Shown here in pieces: positions 34,651 through 46,700 of a DNA stretch of 64,000 nucleotides (its first letter is position 1; every line of letters starts with the position of its first letter). The stretch spans positions 63,474 through 127,473 of the forward strand of contig QJNS01000117.1 of assembly GCA_004154925.1 (NCBI GenBank). Reading direction: 5' to 3'. A program made the position numbers and the translations under genes. The DNA comes from Monosporascus cannonballus (taxonomy: Eukaryota; Ascomycota; Sordariomycetes; Xylariales). The notes beneath the pieces are model-generated. The model was not told the origin of the DNA. It saw nothing but the letters and a program-made list of their open reading frames with translations, and did not search any database.

Positions 34651-35300
34651 CTAGCGCTTGACAAGCAGGACGTCATCATCATTTTCGTCATTGTCCGGCT
34701 CCTCCGTACGTCTGTACTTCCTTTTCACCCCTTTTTCAACTCTTGAATTCGATTGAGCACATTATAGCTTCCGGGCGCGAGGAGGGTGTCTGCGCCAACA
34801 TTTTGGGTTAGGAGTTCCACGAAGTCTGGTCCGACTCGGCTCAGAGAGCTCCTGTTCCTCTCGAGGTGGCTGCCGATGTTACGGAACCAGTTCAGATCGT
34901 GACCCCTCGACGACTAGTAGGCGGGCAATCCCGCGACACATTCAAGTAACGCGACCCACAGCGACCAGATATCGCATTTGTATCTCCGTCAGGGCCCTCA
35001 GCATACCAGCAATGGTCAAGTTCGACTCGCGATGAATCGGTGCTGTCGCTCCTCGCGGAGCGAGGATTGAGCTGCCTCTCTCGTCTCCGCCATCAAGGTC
35101 TGTGCCGGAAGTGTTGGGGCAGCTGTGCAGCGTTGCCGTCGCTTGACATCTCGATGCGGTCTGCAGCAGTCTAAGTGCCGTATTGCAAGCTCAAAAATGT
35201 TTCGGATTTCCCGCTCGTTCCCCCGAATCTCGATTCGGCCCGGTGGGAGCGCAGTAATCAAAAAGTCGTTCAGAATAAACCGAGGGAGGGTAACGCCGGA
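34651..35300 (-). pseudogene. Protein-kinase pseudogene (C-terminal half of a Ser/Thr kinase domain)
   Basis: Reading the minus strand, kinase landmarks appear in order but in shifting frames. HRDVK (catalytic loop, about 35145) is preceded by a helix-like EREIRNIFELAIRHLDCC. WYAEGPDG (about 35000) matches the WYAPE activation-segment end. YKCDIWSLWVALLECVAGLP (about 34920-34980) is subdomain IX, where D-I-W-S-L-G is expected. Then VGPDFVELLTQNVGADTLLA and SYNVLNRIQELKKG correspond to the last helices. After a stop and shift the tail reads KRKYRRTEEPDNDENDDDVL and ends LLVKR. I see stops after GLPAY and KKG, at least two further frame changes, and no glycine loop or VAIK lysine upstream. A dead copy is the best explanation; the subfamily is not identifiable. 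Confidence 0.65.
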
Positions 35301-37208
35301 GCCATTGACTCGGCGCTGGCAATGCCCGACAGCTCACTAGCATAAGAAATGGCGTTGAGGAAACTCCCTCAGGTTGGTCCATCGCTCGCTGCTCAGTGGA
35401 ATCTAGGTAGAAGCCCGTTTGTACCAGCTAGTCAGGAGGCCTTTCTTGGATGGTGGTTATAATCAACCTACGACTCTAGGAAAACTGATTCTAGTATTTA
35501 TAGAGAGCAATTCATGAGGCACGTACGCGTTGAACAGAGTAAAAATAAAGAACTGATGATGTGATCATCATGCCCACGTCCATACCAAGCCAGCCCAACC
35601 AAGTCTCTGGGAGCACAAAACGAGTTGTCTATCTAGTTTCGAACACCTGTCTCTTGGTAAAAGGAGCTAGGATGAGTTGCAAGTCAGTCGTTTTAGAGAC
35701 TGGCGCATAAACTCAGACAAAGGAAGAAGCTCTACAACTCCTGTGGGAGGATTTAGGGGGCAAGGCGAAGGACACAAATTAATAAGCAATTCGGGCAAAC
35801 ACATGTAGGAAATGCTCGCGGATGCTGAATGATGGAAAGACAAATACCGGGGGACGCTCCAGACTAACGTCAATTTGGCTACCAGCTACGGAGCGACGCT
35901 CAGGAGAGCTGCAGTAGTGTTTGAGTTTAGAGGTTCATAGATGCTAATGTAACGAGACACGCCTTACAGCGACAGTATCAGGCGTGTACCAGGAATAACA
36001 TCTATAAAGACACAAAAGGAAAAGGATCCGGTTATTTGGATGCTATTTAGATCAGATCCTACCAGCGACTGTGTTTGAATCTCCCTCTATCTCCCCCCAT
36101 TCCTGGCACGCCTCCCCCCGCCTGGGGGTTCTATCGTCGGAAGTACCGCATTTTGGACAGGGACTCAGGAGGGCCTACTGTCATTCGTACGGGAAAGCGG
36201 CGGTGGAATCCCGCTACTCGGTTACATAGCATTGTTTAGCTCTATCTATAGGCAGGCATGACCACGAGAAAGCCTAAGGCTTGGATCCAGGTAGTGTTGC
36301 CTCCTCAAAAACAAGATGCGTGGCCGCTTTTCTACTACGTCCATTCCACTCTACCGTGGGTTAGGAGTACAATATCTCAACCAGGACGGGCTGGAGTAGT
36401 AATGAGAGACACTTTATCTGAACCGCCAATGAGGACCTCTTCAGCCCGAGATGTGTGGCCAAGTCCTAAAATTTTAATAATCTTATCACCTCTGACTTGT
36501 CGGAGCGTAGAGGAAAGTTCTGGAATAAGGATACCCACCATGGTCCGACTTTTTGTTCGTTGTGGATCCAGCCTCCTTGAGTTCTTATAAGCTTTACCAT
36601 CCGAATAAACACCCATTGGTTCAGTATCATTCACTGTCGAGAGGTTACATCGCCAGTTGACTCGAACTAGAGAGTACGGAGCAAAGTAGTCAACTAGACG
36701 CGTAACTATAAAGCGTATCATCAACCAGTACCGCGTGTCTCCTTCATCCAAAATAACCCAGCGTTCCAAGCAAATCGAACCAAATAAAGAGCTCGAGCCA
36801 AGTACTGATTTGTCCAAGCTCCAACAATACGGGTTCGAGCAATCAACTGTCCCGTCGCGAAATATATTTGGCCAGGCCAATCAAATTAAACAAACACGCC
36901 CGAAACCCTTTTGGCTGGATTTGTGGAGAACGCTGAAATGACCAGGAAAGGAAAACTCCCCTTCCACCCCTCGACTGAGATCCCCTGGATTGTCAGACAC
37001 TCGTCGACGAACTTTCCCCTCGTCCCTCGAGTAGTATGGTCCCCCGTGTGCACACGAATGCTGTATCCAGGTCGGGGAATATGGTAGTGACAGAGTCGTC
37101 ACTGCATAGAAGCGAGCTCGACAAGATATAAAGGCTATATCGGGTCGAATAGTATCGATCCCTCTGCTGACCTCCTGATGACGAGAATATGGGGAAAGGG
37201 AAACCCCT
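35301..37208. other. Spacer
   Basis: No gene is called. The largest frame is 167 codons on the minus strand (36377-36880); it starts MAWPNIFRDGTVDC and has no motif I recognise. An open frame this long in such AT-richer DNA is somewhat unusual, so a decayed or very divergent gene is possible. The rest shows only short frames. Confidence 0.4.
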
Positions 37209-37943
37209 CTATACAGTGATCATCTCCGGACTATTTCCGAATGGCCTAACAATCCTCTTCTGGCATTCCGCTGGCTTGTCTAGAAGTCGTTCCGCTTCCG
37301 CTTTCGATAAGAGGAGAAGCCTCGCCTTCGACTTCTTCGCCTCGAGGGCGTTTTGGAGGCCGTCTAGCCACTTCTTGTCGTAGTCTCCGCTGACCTTGAT
37401 GGTGCGCAAGTTGGCGCTGGATTCGGCGAACTCCGCCAGGGGCTGGGGCTCGTCGCGCAGATTCCCGGCGCACGAACCAAGCGTGCTCTCCGAGGCTCTC
37501 GAGAAGTGGATGTGTAGGACCCGCAGGTTCCTGAGGTCTTCACCGCAATCCTTCAGGAAGATGCCAAGGCAGATGCGGATCGGGCAGAACGGGCACGTGT
37601 ACTCAAGCTGGAGCTGGAGATCACGGACTAGGGATAGCCTGAAGGGGTCCACACCGCGAACGGTGAACCGGGAGAAGCTGGGATTGTCCCCGGCGCTAAT
37701 GTAGCCAGCCTCGGTGAAGATTGTGGCAAAAGCGTAGAGGATTGGCTTCGCTTCCAGGTAGATCTGCTTGCAAGTGCGCAGAAAGCAGGAGATCTCATCG
37801 CGGAATCTCTCCAAGCGCAAGTCATACAAATCATCAAGTTCGTACTGGTCCTCCAGTGCGGGCACGCAGAAGGCGTAGATGATATTCCGAATCTCCCCCG
37901 GGAGAGAGAAGAAACCGGATTGTTCCTGTAACGTAGACTTCAT
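37209..37943 (-). CDS. F-box-like / LPxEIRNxIY motif fungal protein
   Basis: Single exon, 244 aa, starting MKSTLQEQSGFFSLPGEIRN followed by IIYAFCVPAL. The FxxLPGEIRNxIY opening is typical of a large fungal family annotated as F-box-like or DUF7730-type proteins, in which this N-terminal helix-turn-helix resembles an F-box. Then come EISCFLRTCKQIYLEAKPIL and YAFATI, also typical of the family (RTCxQIYxEAxPILY). The middle has a CPFCPIR cysteine pair. The C-terminal part is hydrophilic with an Ala/Lys/Leu helix (ALEAKKSKARLLLLSKAEAE). True F-box members recruit substrates to SCF ubiquitin ligases, but for this fungal family that role is unproven. The length is normal for the family and the frame is intact. 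Confidence 0.75.
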   Translation of the reverse strand: MKSTLQEQSGFFSLPGEIRNIIYAFCVPALEDQYELDDLYDLRLERFRDEISCFLRTCKQIYLEAKPILYAFATIFTEAGYISAGDNPSFSRFTVRGVDPFRLSLVRDLQLQLEYTCPFCPIRICLGIFLKDCGEDLRNLRVLHIHFSRASESTLGSCAGNLRDEPQPLAEFAESSANLRTIKVSGDYDKKWLDGLQNALEAKKSKARLLLLSKAEAERLLDKPAECQKRIVRPFGNSPEMITV

Positions 37944-39368
37944 GATTGAACGATTTATGGGGCCGGGTGACGCGCCGAAGGTGGGGCTGGGTCAGACGGG
38001 AGTGAGGAAGCAGGAAGGGGGATTCGGGGAAGGGTGGGGTGCACTCTGGGTCAAGTCGGGAGAGGCGGAGAGACAAGGCCGACGTCGTAGACGGCTCTCG
38101 GGCAGGGGATTGTACGAGATGATATCAACCGAGCGAAGAAAAAGAAGGTGCAAGAGATCAATGAATCAATTGCTTGCGAGGGGACACAGCGTAGTTATTA
38201 TATCCAACCCGGCAAATGGGTTGTTGGCTGGAAGTTGGACTTCCCCACCTAAGGGGGAATGACCTCCACACGCTCTCTCCGCATTGCCAACATGAGGTAT
38301 GTGCACCTCTTTACGACTTACACAAGACATGCGCGTCGTACCATTTCGAATAATAGCCCCGTATGCTCACCGTTTCCACGCCGCTCAATATGAGAGACTC
38401 GAGGTGGTTGATGGATATAGCGCTTCGCTTTGGGTAGATAGAGTTACGGCAAGTTGAAGGGGTCAACCTAGTGAAATTAACATATACGCAAGCATCGTAT
38501 CTACTACTATGTAATTCCGCTATCAAGACTATTCGGTTGAAGACGGGATTGACGTCACATCCGGGCCTGCACACCCCCTGTCTACAAGTTATATCCCCGC
38601 ATACGGTATGCTGCTGCATGAGATCGTGCGAAGTACGGTCCCCGCTCCCAGGGAGCTTGACTGGAGCTAAACATTCTTTTGGCAACCTCTACCATCATAT
38701 CTCATTTCCCCCATACTAACTAACTAAGTACAACTAACGGAGCAGAAACAACTACCATAACACTAGCAGCACCACCGCGACCACAACCGCCAGCGTATCA
38801 CCACCATCAACACCACTGCAAAGATTAACTTAATACCTTAATGGGGGTCTAACCTTAACCATAACTAACTCTAGCCCCAACGGTTGCGGCGGTTAGCTAA
38901 GTTGCATTTGTAGGGAGCCATATGTTAAGGGGTTGAAGTGCGACCCCTGCGACTTTGGTACAGGCAATTTTCCGACGGCAAGGTTGATCGACTATGCGTT
39001 TGCCAAAAAGCGTTTAGTTTCGGTGAATTCCAGATGCGACATCTCATGATACATGGGAATATACGGAGTTCCGCAACGCTCCCAAGCCTTCGATGGTAAA
39101 AGTTCGGGACAAGCGCTTGCCCAGGAAGCAGACATGCAGTCACACGACAGCTGAGCCGGGCATCCGGGCAATCAGAAGAAGGATGCCGCAGCCTATCGAC
39201 CCCCGGCCAGCCTGATTACTACCTCCCCCGCACTTCGATGATGAACCGCAGCTTCTAGCGAAGTTTTGAACCGCGCCGCCCGGTTCTGGACACGACGGTG
39301 CGCGACGCACGCCCTACGCAGTTCCTACCCTGTCCCGGGGGGGCCGCCGCCCCCCCCCCCCCCCAGCG
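37944..39368. other. Divergent spacer between the F-box-like gene and the sirtuin
   Basis: Holds the promoters of both flanking genes. Around 38750-38830 there are CAC/ACC-rich simple repeats followed by a 'ctaaccttaaccataactaac' stretch that faintly resembles C-strand telomere repeats. A 124-codon minus frame (38311-38685) has no recognisable motif. Immediately before the sirtuin ATG are a run of 7 G (39337-39343) and a run of 15 C (39350-39364). Confidence 0.45.
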
Positions 39369-40317
39369 ATGGCCGCCCGCACCTCCGTCGCCGAGTTCCG
39401 GGAGCTCGTGAACTCCAGCACGCGCATCCTCGCCCTGTGCGGCGCCGGCCTGTCCGCCGCCTCGGGCCTGCCCACCTTCCGCGGCGCCGGCGGGCTCTGG
39501 CGCAACCACGAAGCCACGTCGCTGGCGACGCCCGAAGCCTTCGAGGCCGCCCCCGCCCTCGTCTGGCTGTTCTACGCCTGGAGGAGGCACATGGCGCTCA
39601 AGGCGCGCCCGAACCGCGGACACTACGCGCTCGCCGAGCTGGCGAAGAAGAAGGATGGCTTCCTGTGCTTGACGCAGAATGTCGACGGTGAGTCGCGCTA
39701 TGCGGCTCGTCGCATGCCGATGATTCTTATTTCGTCTTGTAGGTTTGTCTCCCCGCGCCGGCCACCCCGAGTCGAAGTTGCGATTGCTACATGGTAGCTT
39801 GCTCGACATCAAGTGCTTCAACGGATGCGGGTACGTCGACCGCAACAACCTGGACGATCCGGTCTGTTCAGCTCTTGCGCCGGCCGCTGAGGATTATCCC
39901 CCCGACAAGACACTTCCCTTGCTCGATCCGAACGTCCCAGTGCCGCCGACCAAGGTCGAAGACCTACCACATTGCCCGAACTGCAAGACGGGTCTGCTGC
40001 GGCCGGACGTCGTTTGGTTTGGTGAAACGCTCGACAAGCTTATGCTGAGGGAAGTCGACGTCTGGGTCACGCGCGGTAAGATTGACCTTATGCTCGTCAT
40101 AGGGACGGCGGCCGCCGTGTATCCCGCCGCAGGATACACGCGCCAGGCGCAGAGGAGGGGAGCGACAGTCGCGGTGGTGAACCCCGACCCCGACTCTGCT
40201 GAGGGCTTGGGGAGTAGGGATTTCTTCTTTCAAGGAGATGCCGCCGAGATACTGCCGCAGCTCTTTGAGGGCGTCATCGGCAAGATGGATGAGAATGGCC
40301 AGATCATCGAGAGCTAG
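39369..40317 (+). CDS. Class III sirtuin (SIRT5-like NAD-dependent protein deacylase), two exons
   Basis: Exons 39369-39687 and 39743-40317 join in phase 1 (GTGAGT donor, TAG acceptor, 55-bp intron) to 297 aa. The NAD-binding motif is GAGLSAASGLPTFRG (residues 25-39). TQNVDG (102-107) spans the splice site. The catalytic His is H123 in LLHGSL. Zinc ligands are C131 and C135 (a CX3C spacing rather than CX2C) and C184/C187. VVWFGE follows, and GTAAAVYPAAG marks the second Rossmann part. Y69 and R72 in FYAWRR match the Tyr-x-x-Arg pair that in SIRT5 binds succinyl or malonyl groups, so desuccinylase/demalonylase specificity is likely (inference). No clear mitochondrial presequence is visible. 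The length is normal for the class. A 15-C run ends four bases before the ATG. Confidence 0.9.
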
Positions 40318-40686
40318 GCCGCCATTAAAGGCGCCCGAAGAAGCATTACTTATGCTCTACTTTTCTCTTGCTGTGCAGTTACTTTCGAAATCTGGGAGAC
40401 AACGGTGAGGTTCTTCCAAGAGCGACTAAATGCATGATGGAATAGAAGGATTGACCCTTTCGTCTGGGTAAACGATATCTTTAGCTGAAAGCCCGTATAG
40501 CGAATTCAAAGGCGTGCCCGCTGACCACATAACCCAAAGAACTGCTTCTTGAGAATTCCTACAGACTCTGTCTCGGTCTCTTAGAAGAATACTCTAATGG
40601 ATCTACTTTACATCTCCTCGACCCTAGCTTCCGTCTGATTTCAATTCCTCCACTGTAGAAGCCTCTGATATTACATGGACACACAA

Positions 40687-40722
<36 letters not shown>

Positions 40723-43700
40723 GTGGAGGTTGGACGAACACAATCCAATAACCAACCATATCATCACGGGAAAATGGTATGTACACCACATATGAATACG
40801 GCGCTTACCGTCCCAACACGTATGAATACAAACAGACCTTCCTGGACACGGTGTCTAGTACGGGCTCCTGGTCGCCCTCTGCTACCTCCCTCGCCTAGGC
40901 CGCGAGGAACGCGCAGAAGGCCCTGGCCTACTCGGCCGAGGCCTTCGGGATTGCCCTCCTCATGACTCCGCCTACCGGTTCCCTATCGCCTCGGCCGTGG
41001 CCGCTCTCGTGCTCTCGCTGACCCAAGATGCCGTCAATAATACGCCAAAGGCCGGTTGGGGACAGGGCGAGAGGCGTCGCACCCGGCACCGGTCGGAGTA
41101 GCCCTGGCAGCCACGGCGACGCCGCTATGCGGACCTGGGTACGCCGGACCCCCGGAGCCTTCCCCGCCGTATGTCAAGCGAGTTTTTGACTTGATTTTTA
41201 TTCGGCTCTTGATTTATGGCGGTGTTCTGTTTCTATCTTTTGGGGGGTTCCTACTGGAAACATAGAAGATGTAGAGGGGTTCGATATTTAAGTAACAGTA
41301 CATTGGTAATAATTACGACTATATCCTATACGTCGAACCTCACCCTTGACCGCCGATAGGGTGACGTACGCTAGCCTTCGGTCCCCAAGAATACGTAGTT
41401 CTGGATTACTTTCCCCGTTCGACCTTGAGATGCAGAGGGGTCGGAGCTACGACCGCGTTGGGTACTCCACGATTGCCTTTCCGTGTACTTCTTATAGAGG
41501 TAGTGGCCATGGAGTTATGATACAGGCGTTAGGAGAAGGCCATAGTAGCCGAAAGCCCTTTAATGCTCTACTACGGAGGTATTCTATCTAGTTCATACCT
41601 CGTACGGGACCAGCGGAGCTGGTATATCGTGCTTAGAAAAAACCGAGAGGGCCATCGTTAAGAGAATTTCTCACAGACGCTACGATCCAGGGATGCCGCA
41701 TTGTCATATTACGAGGGGCCGTGTAAAAACTTGAAGTGCATGGGAAGCCTAAATGGGATCACTAACCAGGAGATACTCTTGCTCCTTATGAGAGCCAGGG
41801 TCTGCACCGAGGACGCGATCTCTCGGAGACGCCGCCTCTTGAGGAGAGAACCGCGATTCACGATGTGTCTCCAGTAACCGGGACCCCTTTCTTGTTTTCT
41901 CGGAAGGGTAACTAGTTGAATTAAGTGCAATGACCGAAAGAGCAGGTTTGCATACATCCTTAGTCCCCCCCTAAAAGCCGGAATGGAATCGAAATGTGAC
42001 CTCACCCAGTCACGTCCTTGGGATATGTGCTGCATGAGAATGCTCGTCCATACTCGTTACACCCAAAAGGAGACACAGAGTTCCGCTATTATGTCCACCA
42101 CCGGCGAGGTTGAAACGAAAACATGTCTCTAACGAAGTTGGCCAAGATGAGTGGCATCATACATACATACATTAATACGCTGAATGGACCAACGTAGTGT
42201 CACAAGGGACTCTCATCAACAGCACTGGAGTAACTGATGAGGGAGTGGGCCCTTTTCATAAAACGGTGATTTATCCGACACAAAAGGATCCTTGCTGAAG
42301 AAGCCGGCTTTCTAATGCACCCGTCAATAAATAGATAGCATAGTGGGAACCTATCACAAAAAGCCCGAGTCTTGAAAACGGCCGCATGCATAGGTAGCGC
42401 TCCTAAAACGATATCCTTAACTACCTAGGTCATACCAGGGGCGGCGGCGGCGGTAACATCACGGGGACTCCGCAACGTCTTCTGCAGCTCAGACCGTGAC
42501 TTTCTTACCAGTGGATCAACACCCCCAGGGCGTCCGTGACCTCAGCATCAAGCGCCGCCCCCTTTGCGCGGCGCAGCAAACGATGTCACCTGCGCCGCGA
42601 TCCTCAGCCCCCAAACCGTACTTGGCACGGAGTGCAGAGACAGACGTGATGGCGTTCGTCACCGCAACAGGGAGAGGGGCGAAGGGGGAAGAGCGACGAG
42701 GAAGTATTTTGAGGGGCGGCTCATAGACGGGGAAGCCGACGCCGGCGGGGAGCGTGGTGCACTGCACTGCGCAAGGCCAGCAGCCGCGGGTCTGCGGCGT
42801 CGACCCCGGGGTAGGGGGATCCCGGCCACCCCGGGGGGTGAAGCCTGTTAGGTGAACGGAAATCGAAGAATCAGCAACCTGCCGGCGAGGCTAGGCAGCA
42901 CATCTGTCCGTCTGGCCGGGGGGAGGCCATTCGTGCTTGCGGGGCTCAGGCGATAAGATAGACGACTCGAGTGAGTGCAAGGAAGCTGGCCAAGACCTCC
43001 ATCGCGAACCGCGCGCGGATTTGATGACGAAGCACCGTCCTCAGTACGTCAATAATGAGTGGGTAGGAGGAAGAGGGGAATCAGCTGCGCATGCGTGTTC
43101 CCGCCATGGGGTTGCTGACCCCGCCTGGACTGGCGAGGTAGGCGACGACGCATTACGGTCGTATTCCCATGTGGTATTAAACTACTACTGGGAGGAGTTG
43201 CCGATGACGGTGACAAAAAAAATAAAAAAGACACTTAGCGTTTCGAACTTATTTTCACTCTGACGGGGGTGAGGCTACGGCATAGCTGGGCGTTGGCCTC
43301 GGTGGTATATGTACGGATGGCTTCGAACACATATTCAGAGAATGGGGGATTCTCTGGTTGGCTGCTGCTGAGACGCTATGGTGCAGACCTTTTTGCGCAT
43401 TTTTCAACGCAAAGCTGCATGTGTCCAGTCACTTACCCCGTAGCCTGGAACATTCTGTTACCTTGCCTCGTAGTCGCAGCATGTTAATCTACCCTCGAGG
43501 ACCAATTTTGTAGACCGGCCGAACTCGCCCGTCAATTACGCGCTGGTCCACCAAAAGAACATGGCAACCGAAGAGCCTTCTGTTGAACACAGCTGTGAAT
43601 AAGACATGGGAATCTTAACTACCGTTCACGCTACTGGCCACTTGGTGGAAGGTGGGCCTTCGTGCCTGTCCTTATAAGAATGAGCAGTTCTTGTAGAAAA

Positions 43701-46700
43701 GAACTCCAGCTCCCCCAGGAGGTCCAGCATAGATGGCAAGATCCTGAAAGCTGACACAGCTGCGATGTCGGTAGCATTCAGTCAGAAAGCAACCATGGCT
43801 CAGAAAGCTCTCTGTCCAGACACCAAAACATGTGGAGAAGTAGAGTAGTACCTTATAGCACCTCGTCAGTTACCCGCCAGTGGTACACGAGACCGAACAC
43901 GAGTCATTTAGATGGATTCCTGGACACTGGAAAAGCGATAACTGAACTGCTCCAGGTATGCCGGCCGTGTTGCGGACAAGGGTTCATATAGGCGGATGAT
44001 GAGGCCGAACGAAGTAGTTGTCGATTCCTCATGATTCGAGTTGCAGCAAGGTATTAGATAGAAGCGTATGGGATTAGGGCTATTCGGTTATCTGATATGG
44101 AGGGGTAGTCTGCATCTGGATGCCCGGAAGGAGCACACGCAAAATCAATATTGAGATATTTATTAACTTCACCTCAGTGGACGACTTCAAAGCGAGGCTG
44201 TTCCCCCACAGGAAAGCGTGGGTTGCCAACACCGGTTAGACTATAAGCAATAAGTCTCATCGACCCATCCGGTGGAGTCGCGTCGACCATGATACGAGAC
44301 AGCCAGTACAGAGATTCGACGGGTCTCGGGGTCGATCTTCAGTCTGGAATTAACTGCAAGAGCGTGCTGTACCATATGGGCGCCTGAAGACTTTGGGCTG
44401 ACAATGACGGGCGGTGCATGAGTCTGACACCAAGGAGCTACCGTTGTCGCAATGATGATCGGCTGCCTTGCACCGTCGCCTCCATGAGCAGCAGCGGCGC
44501 GATGATTAAAGTAGACTCACATTGTCCGGGGCGTAATGGCGAGCCCACGGATCAGGAAATGCCGGTAAAATGGGTTGAAAAAAGAGCCCCGAGTTGTCTG
44601 AATCAACCCACAGAGAGCTGAGGAGTAAGGGGCAACCTGCAACAAATCCGATGGTATAACTGGCCGACGGCAGACTCGATTTCCGCCGGCGGCCAAAGGC
44701 GGCCTCGGAGTCTGAGGTATATTGCATTTTCGTACCAGTCGTTAGGTTAATGCATGGATACGCGTCCAGTAACCGACACTATTTCTGTGTGATGCGCATA
44801 ACTCCGACCCCTAACCAGCACTGCAACGACATGAATGCGGCAGGTCGTCGAAATCAAGTCTCGTTTCGCCTCTCGGTTCCGGTCCTAGCGAGATGGAGAG
44901 TTTGAGTCGCGCGGCCATGGGAGTTGGGAAAGAAACAGGGGTCCCAAATAAGGGCTGATTGCTTATTCGTAATGAACGGCCGGATGGCGCCTCGCGCTAA
45001 GTCGATACTACTGGGCACGACTTCTAGGCTGACTGTCGCAGTTGTTTCTCAATTCCCTCCTGGGTATAATAAGTACTCGTAAGGAACCAACCACCCCGGG
45101 GGGGCTTAAGGAATCATGTCCGGTGGCGCGCGGGATGGTTTAAAGTTTCAATGATTGGTGTGGAAGGCTTGCGCCATCCTTTTGGGTTGACGACACCCAC
45201 TGGATTTGCTTTGAGGACATTCGACAGCGGTTATGACCCTTGAGGCAACTTTTCTTGGTTATCAACATCTTACGGCCTCCCCTCGGATGCATTCAAGACA
45301 TTCCTGGTCTTACGCAAAGGCGCCTATCCCCGCGTGTCATGGTCTACTGGGGAATGAATCGATGTGATTTGCTGCTCTAATTCCCTTAAGTAATAGAAGC
45401 ACGTCATGTCAAGCCTGCGTACCACAGAGTTCGATTCTTCTTCACATTTTGGTACCGAACTTCTGGTTGGTATGCAGAAGCTAACCTTGAGAGAACACGA
45501 TGATGAGATCGGTCACTAGGGAGACGCCCGAGGTTACCGCCGTGAAGTATCTGAGGGACCTTGCTGGCGTCAAGTGTCGCCCAGGCAAAAACGGAAAGGG
45601 CATCTCGGAGTGATCCTCGGTTCAGGAGGTCCCATGATAGCGATCGGGGATAATGCTACGTTTACGTACATCTCCCTCTTGCGAGCTTACCGATAAAGCC
45701 GCTCGGATATGAGTGCCACGGCAGCCATCATAAGAGGATGAAAGTGGCTCCCTCCCTATTCCTTCGCCAGTCACTTCCAAAGCCTGGTTCTAGGGCGTAA
45801 GATCATGCCAGCTAGGCACATAATCCTGCAAACCAAGTCTTCCAGCCATCTATGTTGAGATGTCACCAAGCGTCTAGGACAAGCATCGAACTGACGGTGG
45901 AGCATAGAGGGAGAAGCTACGCAAGTATGTATGCTCCGCCTGGTGGTATGTTGTCCGTGTAGAGCAGGGTCTCGGACGCTTCCACTTGGTGCGCATTGTC
46001 TGCGGTTCCGAAATAGTTTCGCGATGTGGCTATGTATGTAGCATCTCAGGGTGGCGACGCCCAACGAGCCTCGCTTCTCGCGCGGCTTGCTACAGAAGCA
46101 CAGCACGATACGGCACCAATCTTGCTTCGTCCACTCTTGTCAGCATGTGATTATCCCTATAGCAACAAGTTGGGGTAGGGTGTCCAATCCGCGCAATATG
46201 AGACCCCTGTTATAGCCAATTCTGGCGTGGCCTCATGACCTTGCAAAGATTTTTCGAGAGCGAGCAAGCAATTTTTGCATCGCCTATCGTTGGCCGGATA
46301 GCGAGGCTGATCTTCGAAAAAACAGAGTAGGCTCTGAGAAAGGTGTTGCGCACCGAAAGCGGTAGCATCCGGAGGACATACTTAATTGGTCAACTTTTGG
46401 TCAGTGTGGCGGTTAACCTGGGCAGTAGAATATCGAAAATTTTGAAGCTGGATGATGGGTACTTGTAATTAATGGAGAGCAATCCCCCCCTAAAAGGCTG
46501 GACTGTCCACTATTATCTTCCAGAGAGTAGCTTCGTAGGTACTGCCATCCTGGGGCAACGCCGAAGTCTGGCCTTCTTTGCATTCCATTTTCGGCAAAAC
46601 CCGTGACGTCGATTAAACAAGAGACAATATGTCAGTAATAAGTGAGAATTGGTGGGGCTGACGTCTTGTGGCCATCGAGAAGATGCATTGTGTTGCTTCA

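Noticed and set aside
36377..36880. 167-codon minus-strand frame
   Set aside because: Open but without any recognisable domain or codon bias I could judge; left as spacer.
38840..38880. Degenerate CTAACC repeats suggesting an interstitial telomere
   Set aside because: Units are irregular and few; the neighbouring DNA is CAC-rich simple repeat, so low complexity explains it.
43880..43960. Short plus-strand reading FRWIPGHW resembling the RNase H motif of LINE elements
   Set aside because: Only eight residues match and nothing else of a reverse transcriptase or RNase H is nearby.
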